NCBI GenBank assembly: GCA_945788625.1
Contig: CALZMQ010000056.1
Coordinates: 1 to 44,693 of the forward strand
DNA from: an uncultured Woeseiaceae bacterium
GTDB lineage: Bacteria > Pseudomonadota > Gammaproteobacteria > Steroidobacterales > Woeseiaceae
Direction: 5' to 3'
Length of the DNA stretch: 44,693 nucleotides
Both the position numbers and the translations under genes were made by a program. The notes beneath the pieces were generated by a model. The model was not told where the DNA came from, did no database searches, and saw only the letters and a list, made by a program, of their open reading frames with translations. Of the stretch, positions 33,101 through 40,758 are shown in pieces. Position 1 is the first letter of the stretch. Each line of letters begins with the position of its first letter.

Positions 33101-33382
33101 GCCTGCTCACCGTCTGAAGGCGCGGGACGCCTGTATGCCGTCTCGCTACAGGACGCCACGGCCGTCATGAACTACGACACGAGCGACGACGATCCAGGCA
33201 ATCCGGACCAGCCGTCGACCGATGCCGATCGCAGCGTCGAATTGCAGTCGCTCGGGATCCCGGCAGAGGTCGTTTCGGTACCACCGAACAAGATCCTTCG
33301 GCCCGACCTGCAGATCGACAACGTCAACGCAACCACGCGCTGGCGCACCTACTGGTTCCTGCAGGAAGACACAGACCTGTGA
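30191..33382 (+). CDS. pilY1: Type IV pilus tip adhesin / biogenesis factor PilY1
   Basis: 1063 residues with a signal peptide ending GTASA. The C-terminal half (about residues 540-1040) is the PilY1 beta-propeller with the FGDALHSRPLPINYG motif and the sequence VYLYVGMRRGGKTYYAFDI. Two calcium-loop candidates are present: DANHDGSIVASD starting at Asp648 and DTDGDGFTD at 793-801; the latter matches the DxDxDGxxD loop that regulates pilus extension and retraction in Pseudomonas PilY1. The N-terminal third occupies the von Willebrand A position, but where a MIDAS D-x-S-x-S should be it reads MFSLDYRPNLGS, so metal-dependent adhesion is doubtful. Placed between pilX and pilE. Confidence 0.92.
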   Translation: MPRMVNTIRKLSLVTSLATLVLLVGTASADDTDVYMNPGAGLPAGSEPMVMFSLDYRPNLGSTACNGGACDTLIAEGYMSPTGPYTFFDVLRGALRKVFDPLEGVRVGLMLNHNNNNSCEGFGRTKCSNGGYIAMGFETFVAGDTNGAKARFHGILDSMPTPQGSLSHSYQGKELFFEFFRYLTGQGVYNAHNGYTDYGTDNKDNLPVDHPAISWDTFIEKPPATKPSYDSPMAAAGACSKLYSVNVMFQVSNQDDDSDDAIEGPVSTGGFGSEQRQFADVIQYLNDADLANGNYGSVPDLDDTQNLVSYFIVDETKINTTTKGYARAGGTGVPLALSEDPDELVATLQEIFKQILSVSTTFVAASVPVNVFNRAEITDNVYIALFQVDGQGKPYWVGNVKKLRLQGANDSTATATLVDATGTPAVAADGRIRFDALTSWTIPGSLPPPDVDAGEVAGRDGRVVARGGAGQRVPGYLMGSPQEANGLGGRRIYYDRTSTSLGNLNVDLLTATTLQSDLNAATVGEAQDLIAYARGLDVDDLDGDSETSEAREWVFGDALHSRPLPINYGSIGSYSDPNNPAIYLAVATNDGHLRMLRNTTSGGDESGQEVWSFMPRAAMGAQKTLRANGVGTTHPYTVDGAPVALMLDANHDGSIVASDGDRVYLYVGMRRGGKTYYAFDITNPESPDLMWTIEKGGDFAELGYTFSNPRIGLVRTPTGPRPVVMFAGGYDTNKDTRGSVGTDDTEGNAIYVVDAETGAMLWKARGASGSSSSTVFEHAGLVDSIPSALSVGDTDGDGFTDRIVVGDTGGNVWRADIHGPDTSNWKLTLLASVGRHAVGASGIADDRRFFHRPDLVPSKDGNGMFDAVVIGSGNRADPLDKGGAAYNFTYMIKDRRTAPGSGLDSGLEHADFGDVTSNCLQSDSPCIVNLVNGWRLGLAEPGEKVLATALTITGKVFFTSYLPHSGTGATACSPSEGAGRLYAVSLQDATAVMNYDTSDDDPGNPDQPSTDADRSVELQSLGIPAEVVSVPPNKILRPDLQIDNVNATTRWRTYWFLQEDTDL

Positions 33383-33423
33383 TCGCGAGAGTTCTTACGA
33401 CAAATACGGAAGAAGTGACGAAA

Positions 33424-33879
33424 ATGCAGCGATTGAAAAAACCGGGAAACAGGCAAAAGGGCGTTACCTTGCTGGAACTGCTCATCGTGGTGGCAATCGT
33501 TGCCTTGCTGACCTCTATCGCCTATCCGTCGTACATGCGTTTCGTCATCAACTCGAAGCGAACTGCCGCGACCTCCGCACTGTTGCAGATCGCCGACCGA
33601 CAGCAGCAGTTCTTCATGGACAACAAGACCTATGCTGCCGATCTTGTGGCCCTGGGATTTGGCGCCAGTCCCTATATCGTCGCGGACGATGGCTCACCCG
33701 CCGCAGCAACCGACGACGATCGCGTCTATTCGGTTACGCTGTCCAACGTGAGCACGACCACTTACACGGCGACGGCTGCGCCGCTGCTATCGCAGCTTTC
33801 TCACGACACTGAATGTGGCAGCCTGACGCTGACACAGGCCGGCGTGCGAGGAAGCAGCGGTGGGGGCGATTGCTGGTAG
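33424..33879 (+). CDS. pilE: Type IV pilus minor pilin PilE
   Basis: 151 residues from the ATG at 33424, with GGAAG upstream; the open frame to 33379 overlaps pilY1 and would give an unsuitably long leader. The leader is basic (MQRLKKPGNRQKG) and cleavage precedes VTLLELLIVVAIVALLTSIAYPSYMR. The mature part has the PilE-type LQIADRQQQFFMDNKTYA segment and two Cys near the C-terminus (TECGS, GDCW) forming the D-region loop. Last gene of the cluster; with the others it primes type IV pilus assembly. Confidence 0.9.
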   Translation: MQRLKKPGNRQKGVTLLELLIVVAIVALLTSIAYPSYMRFVINSKRTAATSALLQIADRQQQFFMDNKTYAADLVALGFGASPYIVADDGSPAAATDDDRVYSVTLSNVSTTTYTATAAPLLSQLSHDTECGSLTLTQAGVRGSSGGGDCW

Positions 33880-33967
33880 AGCGGGGCATCCAGTTTTCCA
33901 GCTTTAGGTGATTTGCATCCAATTGTCGGTAATGCAAGGCACATCACAATTCAGCACGGTCCTACCC

Positions 33968-33994
33968 TTAAGAATTTCGACAGCTCGCCGATAA
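33968..33994 (+). promoter_or_regulatory. Sigma-28 (FliA) promoter for the FliD-like gene
   Basis: TTAAGAAT (33968-33975), exactly 11 bases, GCCGATAA (33987-33994). The -10 element is a perfect match to the FliA consensus and the -35 element matches at 5 of 8 positions. The ATG of the FliD-like gene follows 37 bases later, which is a normal leader length. No other gene could use it. Confidence 0.7.
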
Positions 33995-34031
33995 CAGCAG
34001 GACAGTGCGCCTTCGCCAAACAGGGATGGTT

Positions 34032-35696
34032 ATGTCGGTCATTCAGGGAATACAGAACCTGGTGCGATTAACCCGCGGTAGCCAGAGCGGTACGATCACG
34101 TCGGGACAGCCATCGTTCGTGACCATTAGCCCGGAGGCTCATGGTGATTTCCTGCGCGCGCGAACGGAATTGCTCAACCTGTATCGCGACATCGAGAGGC
34201 TCGCGGAACTCACCAACATAAATACCCGCTTCAAGCTCGATCTGCCGGATGCGCGATCGAACAATAGCCTGAACCTCGACATGACGCACACGGCAGCGAC
34301 CCTGAACTCGTCCGCTGAGATCAACGCATCTCCCAGGTCGTTTTCGCCGTTCGGCCCGGCCTGGGACGACGGTTCCGACGCACTCATAACCATCGGTGGC
34401 GACTACGACGGCGCGCACGGAACCGGACCCATTACATTTGAAGTGCGCAGAGACGGTACGCACGGTGTCGACAATCTGCGCATACGTGTCGAAGACGCCA
34501 CGGGAAGTCGCATCAGGAACATCAATATCAGCTCCAATCATGATGAAGACCGTCAGTACAGTCTGAATAACGGGCTCTACCTTACATTGGGGCCGGGAAG
34601 CCTGATCGATCGGGACTTTGCGTCGATCCAGGTGTACGACGACGTGGGTGCGGCAGTAGACCCCGACCTGCCGCTCGGCGGCATTCGCAACCAGAACCCG
34701 AACCTCCAGTTCGACGCACCTTCGATCGTAACCGGCGATTTCCAGCTCAATGGAGAGACCATCAGCGTCGCTACCACGGACTCGCTCAATGACATAGTGC
34801 AACGTATCAACGATTCCAATGCCGGTGTGACCGCGGTATTCAATTCCCTGAGCGAACAAATTGAATTCCTGCAGAACACACTTGGCTCATTGCCGACGAT
34901 AGACCTGCAGAACGATTCGTCCAATTTCATTCAGGCAACCAAGCTCGATAGCGTAAACGTCGTCGCCGGTATCGACCCGGAGACTGTCCAGGCTCTCGAT
35001 GCAGTCGGCGCGTTTTCGACGATACAGTCGGGTGAGATCATAATTAACGGCAGTGCGATCGCCATTGACACGGCTAATGACAGTCTGTCGACGGTGCTTG
35101 ACAGGATCAATAGCTCTGGATCCGGCGCAACAGCCTCATTTGACAGCGCATCGCAACAGGTTGTCATCGAAGCAAACGACGCAGCCGACACACTCGAGAT
35201 TGACGACAATGGCACGGGCTTTTTCGCAGCCCTCTTCATTCCGGAAGGTCGTGTCGATCCCGAGGCCGTCTCGCGCGGTATTTCACGCAGGCGATCCTAT
35301 GAAGTCGCGGATGCGATAACCTCCGTGTTCTCGAAAGTAAACCGGCTGTTTCTCGACTCGACATTTGTCGGCGGTGGCAACAATGCAAGTCGATTCCGCG
35401 CTCCGATCGAAGCCTCGATTCGCGCCGTATTTGGCGGCGGTAACTCAGGCGACATTCTCGGCTTGCAATTCGACCTATCGAACGACGCGCGTTCGCGCGG
35501 CGACTTCACGGGCGTCGATCGGCGCGAACTAACGGCGAACCTGCAGCGACGAGGCGACCTGGTGCGAGATTTTCTCGCAGGCACAAGCGAACAAGGTGGA
35601 TTAGTGCAGGGATTACTTGCGGCGACCGAACAAGCACTGAGCAGCGTTAATCAGGCGCTCGGTATTTCCGGCACGTTCATCGACACGTACGCGTGA
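34032..35696 (+). CDS. FliD-like protein with two flagellin hook IN motifs, not in a flagellar operon
   Basis: 554 residues. ATG at 34032 chosen for AGGG at 34022-34025; upstream Met at 34026 and a GTG at 34005 lack good spacing. After an N-terminal helical region, two repeats near residues 234 and 334 (GDFQLNGETISVATTDSLNDI and GEIIINGSAIAIDTANDSLSTV) have the hook IN motif found in flagellar hook-cap proteins. The C-terminal region (DAITSVFSKVNRLFL, GDILGLQFDLSNDARSR, LTANLQRRGDLVRDFLAG) resembles the C-terminal part of FliD. There is no signal peptide, as expected for a type III-exported flagellar protein. The adjacent sigma-28 promoter agrees with late flagellar expression. Its neighbours are pilus genes and a sulfur regulator, so its exact role (cap variant, filament-associated adhesin) is unknown. 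Confidence 0.75.
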   Translation: MSVIQGIQNLVRLTRGSQSGTITSGQPSFVTISPEAHGDFLRARTELLNLYRDIERLAELTNINTRFKLDLPDARSNNSLNLDMTHTAATLNSSAEINASPRSFSPFGPAWDDGSDALITIGGDYDGAHGTGPITFEVRRDGTHGVDNLRIRVEDATGSRIRNINISSNHDEDRQYSLNNGLYLTLGPGSLIDRDFASIQVYDDVGAAVDPDLPLGGIRNQNPNLQFDAPSIVTGDFQLNGETISVATTDSLNDIVQRINDSNAGVTAVFNSLSEQIEFLQNTLGSLPTIDLQNDSSNFIQATKLDSVNVVAGIDPETVQALDAVGAFSTIQSGEIIINGSAIAIDTANDSLSTVLDRINSSGSGATASFDSASQQVVIEANDAADTLEIDDNGTGFFAALFIPEGRVDPEAVSRGISRRRSYEVADAITSVFSKVNRLFLDSTFVGGGNNASRFRAPIEASIRAVFGGGNSGDILGLQFDLSNDARSRGDFTGVDRRELTANLQRRGDLVRDFLAGTSEQGGLVQGLLAATEQALSSVNQALGISGTFIDTYA

Positions 35697-35714
35697 AACC
35701 TGGGACGCAATTTG

Positions 35715-36107
35715 TCAGAGCGCAGCAAGAACGCGCTGCAATTTGCCTTTGACTTCGGTCGCGAGCGGCTCCACGCCGGGATCGTTCACCAGCGACAGCA
35801 CGCTTTCCGGATCCATGAAGTCGACATGCACGGCCCCTTCGGCATCTTCGCGAACGAGAACGTTGCAGGGCAGCAGCAAACCGATGTCTTCGACGGCCGA
35901 AATGGCCTGGTACGCAAGAGCCGGGTTGCAGGCGCCGAGAATCCGATAGCGCGGCATGTCCTTGTCGAGTTTCGCTTTCATCTTGCCAGCAACGTCGATG
36001 TCCGACAATACGCCGAAGCCTTCCGTTTCCAGCTCTGAAGTCACCTTGGCAATGGCCTCGTCGAACGGCAGTTCGACCGTTTTGCCAAACCCGAATTCTG
36101 AGTTCAT
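35715..36107 (-). CDS. DUF302 domain protein
   Basis: 130 residues, no signal peptide. MPRYRILGACNPALAYQAI and IGLLLPCNVLVRE carry the DUF302 signature, including two conserved Cys (ACNP and PCNV). The family is small, dimeric and often encoded next to sulfide- or sulfur-oxidising genes or to ArsR-type repressors. The gene is 14 bases from the upstream ArsR gene, same strand, so they form one unit. A role in sulfane-sulfur or metal handling is inference. Confidence 0.88.
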   Translation of the reverse strand: MNSEFGFGKTVELPFDEAIAKVTSELETEGFGVLSDIDVAGKMKAKLDKDMPRYRILGACNPALAYQAISAVEDIGLLLPCNVLVREDAEGAVHVDFMDPESVLSLVNDPGVEPLATEVKGKLQRVLAAL

Positions 36108-36121
36108 ATTCGCTATTCCTG

Positions 36122-36475
36122 TTATGGGCAGTCCGGAGTACCGCAGTAGATGTCATGCAGGACATGTATCACTCTATCTGCCGGTCCCTCGGAAAGGGAG
36201 TAAAAAATGGACTGCGACTCGCGGCGCGTCTTGACGAGCCCCTGCTGCCGCAACCGCGCCAGCTGCTGAGACAATGCCGACTGGCTCAACGGGACGATCT
36301 CGTTGAGTTCACTGACCGAACGCTCGCTCTCGGCGAGCAGGCACAGGATCATGAGTCGGCTCTCGTTGCCGAGCGCTTTCATGAGCCCGGCCGCATCGGC
36401 CGCATGCTCTCGCATCTGCGCCGCCGGTGAAGCCTCGCTGCCCTGTTTTCGCGTCGTGTTTTTGTCGGCAATCAT
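36122..36475 (-). CDS. ArsR-family repressor of the BigR/SqrR/YgaV (persulfide-sensing) type
   Basis: 117 residues from the ATG at 36475, which has AGGTGG upstream; longer frames use weak starts. The winged helix is clear: ALGNESRLMILCLLAESERSVSEL, recognition helix LSQSALSQQLARLRQQGLVKTRRE and wing SQSIFYSL. Cys in LMILC and Cys in DIYCG occupy the places of the two Cys that form a tetrasulfide in SqrR and BigR; a third Cys is near the C-terminus. Metal-binding Cys-x-Cys of true arsenic regulators is absent. Such proteins derepress sulfide-handling genes when reactive sulfur rises. It heads an operon with the DUF302 gene and probably represses itself. Confidence 0.85.
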   Translation of the reverse strand: MIADKNTTRKQGSEASPAAQMREHAADAAGLMKALGNESRLMILCLLAESERSVSELNEIVPLSQSALSQQLARLRQQGLVKTRRESQSIFYSLSEGPADRVIHVLHDIYCGTPDCP

Positions 36476-36510
36476 GATCGCCACCTGCACTGTCGTGTGA
36501 TGGCACAAAT

Positions 36511-36540
36511 ATAGTCGATACTAATTTAGAAGTCTATAAT
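36511..36540 (-). promoter_or_regulatory. Candidate operator of the ArsR-family repressor
   Basis: AT-rich stretch just upstream of the ArsR gene, with a perfect 9-base palindrome CTAATTTAG (36521-36529) flanked by ATAGTC and AGTCTAT. ArsR repressors of this kind bind AT-rich inverted repeats that overlap their own promoter. The pairing outside the core is imperfect. Confidence 0.4.
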
Positions 36541-36618
36541 TTAGTGTTTACTGTATTAGAGGTTTTTAATGTCTTTTCAGCGTCCAATACACCGTCCAGC
36601 ACCGGGGAGAGCAGAACC

Positions 36619-36664
36619 AACCGGGGTCGAACCGAGGATCAAAATCCTCGGTTCGACCCCGGTT
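36619..36664 (+). terminator. Long perfect hairpin after the transglutaminase gene
   Basis: A 21-base perfect inverted repeat (36619-36639, 36644-36664) with loop CAAA. The left arm begins AACCGGGGTCGAACC. TTTTCTTA follows on the plus strand, and it starts four bases after the TAA of the minus-strand gene that ends at 36668. The T-run is better on the plus strand, yet no plus-strand gene ends here. Same architecture as the hairpin at 23591-23652. Confidence 0.7.
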
Positions 36665-36667
36665 TTC

Positions 36668-39600
36668 TTATTGGAGGACGAGCGGTTGTTCGATGGCGTC
36701 CACGGCTTTGCGCTGGAACTCGGCGAAGTCGCGGTACTCCTCGGGTGCGAAGCGGGATTCAGAGGCGACGTAGTCGAAGCTGATCTTCCAGGCATCGCCG
36801 CCCTGTTCGATCTGTCGTCGCCAGCTACCGAACCTCGACTCACCGGCGTCGGGCTTCTTTGAAACCTCGTCCAGCCGCAGCCCCGAGGGAACTTTGACAG
36901 AGGTCACCGCGCTCACGCGCAACGGAAACACATGTTCGAAGGGGAATCGCCGATCGGCAACTCGATCGAATTCGAGGTAGTACGCCTCCACGAATCCGGG
37001 CACGTCGAACGTGCCGTCCGTGTCGAGTGGCAATGTGTACTGAATCTCGACCATCAGGTCGTAGCCCGCGTCGAACACGTTGTCCACGAAGTATCCCGTG
37101 AGCTCGGCATCGGTGTACCGGGTTGCGACCCAGCGTTGCAGCGACGCTTGCATCTCTGACGTTTCTATCGTCCTGAGCTGGCCGCGCAACTCTGCGGCCT
37201 GGTAACCCGTGAAGCGCGCCGTTTCGGTGACCTGCATGGAGCCGTCATGACCAGGTTCGACGACTCTCTCCACACTGAGGCCCGTCAGGTCAGACGCATA
37301 GCCCGGTATTTTGAAGAGCTTCGGCGTCTCGCCCAGCTCGAGCGCGTAATTCCCCGCCATGGAGCGTGGCGGTAGCCGGCCGAGGCGCAGGTCCTTGTCG
37401 GTTGCATCGATGAACAGGCGCCCGTCGTCGCCGGGTATGGAAACGATCATGTGGTCGAACTGGTCGGTGTTCGGCAACTCCGGCACCACCTGCTGGTTGA
37501 GATTGACGAGCGCCAGCGACGCCTCGATTCCTGCGGCCTGCAACATCGAATACAGCAGCACCGCATGATCCTTGCAGTCGCCATAGCGGTCGCGCAGGGT
37601 CTCACGCGCCGTTTTCGGAATGTACGCGCGCCGTCCGAACTCGATCGCCTCGTAGTGAATCTCATCCTGCACGTAGGCACTCAGGATCTCGATCTTCCTG
37701 TCGCGGTCGCTGACCCCCTCGACCAGCCGCTGCGCCCGGTCGGCGACCTTTGCAACATCGAGCTTGTCCGCGATCTTGTCGAGGTATTCCGTGCCCGCAT
37801 TCGTCCAGTCTTCGCTCACCGTGCCGATTTGCACCCACGGCAGTATCTGGTCGAAGTAAGGTTGCAGCGGCTCCCAGCGGAACGCCACGGGGCGCACGAT
37901 GTCCCAGACCAGGGCCTTACCGCTCCTGCGGGGTTCGGCGACGTCGTTCAGCTTATAGTCCAGGCGCCCGTGCTCGCCGTTGACGAAAACCGCGCTGTAT
38001 TCGATTGGCCGGTCGCTCGACAGGTAGACGGTCTCCAACGGGAAGCTGCCGCGCTCCACCGAAGTTCGCTTCGAGACGACCGCCTCTATGACCGCGCCGG
38101 CCGAGAGGCTCGGCACGGGCAGGTGTACGGTCTTCTCCGTACTTGCCTCGTAGCCGCTTTCGCTGTTGGTGATGTAATAGGTGTTGATGTCGCCTTCGGC
38201 AATTTCGTCGCCGTCAGCATTCCGTACGATGAGCCGGTTTACGAAGAGCTGCTCGTAGCTCGGGTCGAAATCGAACTCCAGCGTGCTGAACTGCGTAACG
38301 CCGTTGTCGTCGAGAATGCGCAGCTTTCGATATTGCGTTTCCAACAGCTCGTCGCCCGCTTCGAACGCGTACCCGTTAATGCGGCTCAGGAACACGGCCC
38401 CATACCCGTTCTGTAAATTATCGAGATCCGGTGCGTCGAAAACTTTCTGCATGTCCTTCGGCATCGGGACGGCGGCTAACTCGGTGCTGATCGAGGTGAC
38501 GTCGCCCTCGCCCAGCATGTTGTCGATGGCATCCAGGTACTCACGAATGTTCGCGTTGGTGGGCGCGTAAGTCAGTGCCTTTTCGAACGATGCGCGCGCC
38601 TTCCGGTAGGAACGCAACTGGAACTCGGCTTCTCCCTTGTAGTAGTAGCTGCGCAGCGAACGGTAGCCGTTTTCAATGAGCGAATCGGCCAGCAGCAAGA
38701 CTTCGGCCGGGTTGCCCATGTCGTCGACGATCGTCATCTGTTCGTAAACCAGTTCGGCGTTGAACGGCCGCCCCGTCGTCATTCGTTCGAGTAACGCGAG
38801 TGCGTCTTCGTGGCGTCCCCGTCGGCCGAGCAGCTTTGCCTGCAGCAGGCGCGTGCTGTCGGTTGCGCCGTCTGCCGTGTAAGACGCGAATGCCTCGTCG
38901 AGCCGCTCCCATTGCGCGTCGTCTGCAAGCATCGTCATGTACGTCGCAAAGTCGTCGTCGTCACGATAGCCATTGGCGAACAGGCCGGAATAAACATCGA
39001 TCCCTTTTTCGGGGTCTCCGGTCTGGTAGGCGAGCCAGGCATCCCAGCTTTGCACGACCTGGTTGTCGGCGAACGGGCCGAGCCTGCCGCTCAACCATTC
39101 GTAGGCTTCCTCGTAGGCATCGACCTCGGAGAGCGACCGCAGTGCATTGGTGGTATAGGCCTCGTCGGCGGGCGACAGGTCCGCCGCGTGAGAGAAATAC
39201 CGGAACGCATCGCGAAAACTCCGCGCCTCGAAGTAGTGCAGACCCAGCGAATTGACGAGGTAAGCGTTGACATCGCGTTGCGACTGGCTGGTGTACTCCC
39301 CGGTCAGCGCCGTCGGTGCATCGGTGATTTCGAAATCTCTCCACAACTTCTGCAGGTCTCTCTTGACGGTACGCTCACTGGTAGGGCCCCACGCTGCCAG
39401 TGTGTAAGCGCATTGCGCGTTCGCGACTATCCACTGGTAATAGAGATACTCCCGGCCATCGTTGTCTTCGTAGCCGATGAATAACTTGCCGGTCGCATCG
39501 CCCTTTCTAATGTCCCGCTCTTCGCTGATGAAGTCGGAGGGATAGTCTTCACCGAACTGTTGCATCACCACGCGGTAAATGGCGTTGTGGGTCGGCGCGG

Positions 39601-39871
39601 CACCGTTCCAGCAGACCGGCATGACCACTGCGCCGTAGCCGTTCGTGGACAATGCACCGACATCGGCGCCGTCGTTGGTATCGGAAAGGTCGCTCCAGGC
39701 AAACCAATGGTCGGCACTCGCCCTGAATCGGTAACCGAAGGCGGCGGACCGATAGTCGTTTATCGCACTTTCGAGAACGTCTACGCGCTCGGTGTAGCCG
39801 TGTTCATCTTGTGCGAATGCGGGACCGGCAAGGACCAGCAATCCGAGCAGGATCTTTTTCAGGTCGTTCAT
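36668..39871 (-). CDS. DUF3857 / transglutaminase-like protein with TPR region, exported
   Basis: 1067 residues from the ATG at 39871, with signal peptide (ILLGLLVLAGPAFA); the frame to 39922 adds an unlikely N-terminus. Residues about 200-450 are TPR-like helices (ARSFRDAFRYFSHAADLSP, SYRKARASFEKALTYAPT). A DUF3857 beta domain follows (EASTEKTVHLPVPSLSAGA), then a transglutaminase core with Cys766 in RYGDCKDHAVLL, His in FDHMIVS and Asp in LFIDATD, a complete Cys-His-Asp triad. Such periplasmic proteins are common beside TonB-dependent receptors; whether they crosslink or cleave is not known for most. Last gene of the receptor operon; its stop is followed by a strong hairpin. Confidence 0.88.
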   Translation of the reverse strand: MNDLKKILLGLLVLAGPAFAQDEHGYTERVDVLESAINDYRSAAFGYRFRASADHWFAWSDLSDTNDGADVGALSTNGYGAVVMPVCWNGAAPTHNAIYRVVMQQFGEDYPSDFISEERDIRKGDATGKLFIGYEDNDGREYLYYQWIVANAQCAYTLAAWGPTSERTVKRDLQKLWRDFEITDAPTALTGEYTSQSQRDVNAYLVNSLGLHYFEARSFRDAFRYFSHAADLSPADEAYTTNALRSLSEVDAYEEAYEWLSGRLGPFADNQVVQSWDAWLAYQTGDPEKGIDVYSGLFANGYRDDDDFATYMTMLADDAQWERLDEAFASYTADGATDSTRLLQAKLLGRRGRHEDALALLERMTTGRPFNAELVYEQMTIVDDMGNPAEVLLLADSLIENGYRSLRSYYYKGEAEFQLRSYRKARASFEKALTYAPTNANIREYLDAIDNMLGEGDVTSISTELAAVPMPKDMQKVFDAPDLDNLQNGYGAVFLSRINGYAFEAGDELLETQYRKLRILDDNGVTQFSTLEFDFDPSYEQLFVNRLIVRNADGDEIAEGDINTYYITNSESGYEASTEKTVHLPVPSLSAGAVIEAVVSKRTSVERGSFPLETVYLSSDRPIEYSAVFVNGEHGRLDYKLNDVAEPRRSGKALVWDIVRPVAFRWEPLQPYFDQILPWVQIGTVSEDWTNAGTEYLDKIADKLDVAKVADRAQRLVEGVSDRDRKIEILSAYVQDEIHYEAIEFGRRAYIPKTARETLRDRYGDCKDHAVLLYSMLQAAGIEASLALVNLNQQVVPELPNTDQFDHMIVSIPGDDGRLFIDATDKDLRLGRLPPRSMAGNYALELGETPKLFKIPGYASDLTGLSVERVVEPGHDGSMQVTETARFTGYQAAELRGQLRTIETSEMQASLQRWVATRYTDAELTGYFVDNVFDAGYDLMVEIQYTLPLDTDGTFDVPGFVEAYYLEFDRVADRRFPFEHVFPLRVSAVTSVKVPSGLRLDEVSKKPDAGESRFGSWRRQIEQGGDAWKISFDYVASESRFAPEEYRDFAEFQRKAVDAIEQPLVLQ

Positions 39872-39937
39872 CCACCGGCATTCTACCGGTCTCGCAGCCG
39901 GCATGTGTGCCGCAGTCGGCATTTGTGAAATAGGCGA

Positions 39938-40741
39938 CTAGTTGATCAGCGTCGCGGCGGCGGGCGCCATCTTCGCATTGTCGTGATCCGCCCCTTCTAC
40001 CAACAGTAGCTTCCAGTTGAACGTCATGTCGCGTTCTTCTGCGTACGACTTCGCAACGCGATACATCGTAATTCCCCGCGCAAGCCGGTTCGGCCCCTGC
40101 CGTTCCGCTTCGGGCGTCTTGCGCAGCTTGTCCGCGTTGCTGTCGGTATCGTCGCGGCCAAGCAGCAATACCAGTTGTTTGGAGAATATCTCCGCGAGGG
40201 CGTCATCGGCGATGCCCGAGCCCCGGAGCCCGTACGGGTACTCGATTCCGAAGTCCGGCAACGTATACCAACCCGCATTGGCGGTGATGAATTGCCGAGC
40301 CCTTGCCCGCGGCTCGTAATACATGAATCGATGCACGAACTGCCCACCCGCAGAATGACCATAGATTGTGTACGCGCTCTGATCGCTGCCAACCCGGCGC
40401 ACGACTTCGTCGAACAGGGGCTCGATGGCTGCAAATGTCCACTTCTCCCTCGGGCGCTCCCTGCCCGTATCGGGATCGAACACGTAACCGAGGTTATAGC
40501 GCTCCGCACCGGGGAAGCGGTGCTTTGAAAAGAACGGCACGACGACAATAAAATCCTGCACTGCAGCCAGCGCTTTCCAGTCTTCGAAGTAACGCGGCGC
40601 ATCGCGGCTGGCGCCATGCATCACGATCACGACCGGCGCTGTGCGTACGGCGACAGGTGGCCCGGCCCACCCGGTGAACTTCCACTCGGATTCGCCTGCA
40701 CTCGCCGAATCCGCGACTAACAGCGACAAAAGTAGCACCAA
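39938..40741 (-). CDS. Secreted alpha/beta-hydrolase, esterase/PHB depolymerase-like
   Basis: About 267 residues. VIVMHGASRD supplies the oxyanion loop, GHSAGGQF the nucleophile elbow, GRDDTDSN a likely acid region and EGADHDNA the catalytic His: an esterase of the PHB depolymerase / feruloyl esterase-like group. The TTG at 40741 leaves a signal peptide with no basic residue. Seven codons earlier, a CTG at 40762 overlaps the stop of the SGNH gene (CTGA) and would give LTRFHAVLVLLLSLLVADSASA, a better signal peptide; a non-standard coupled CTG start is therefore possible. Substrate unknown; the neighbouring SGNH hydrolase and receptor suggest ester-containing polymer or polysaccharide use. Confidence 0.8.
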   Translation of the reverse strand: MVLLLSLLVADSASAGESEWKFTGWAGPPVAVRTAPVVIVMHGASRDAPRYFEDWKALAAVQDFIVVVPFFSKHRFPGAERYNLGYVFDPDTGRERPREKWTFAAIEPLFDEVVRRVGSDQSAYTIYGHSAGGQFVHRFMYYEPRARARQFITANAGWYTLPDFGIEYPYGLRGSGIADDALAEIFSKQLVLLLGRDDTDSNADKLRKTPEAERQGPNRLARGITMYRVAKSYAEERDMTFNWKLLLVEGADHDNAKMAPAAATLIN

Positions 40742-40758
40742 AACTGCGTGAAACCGCG

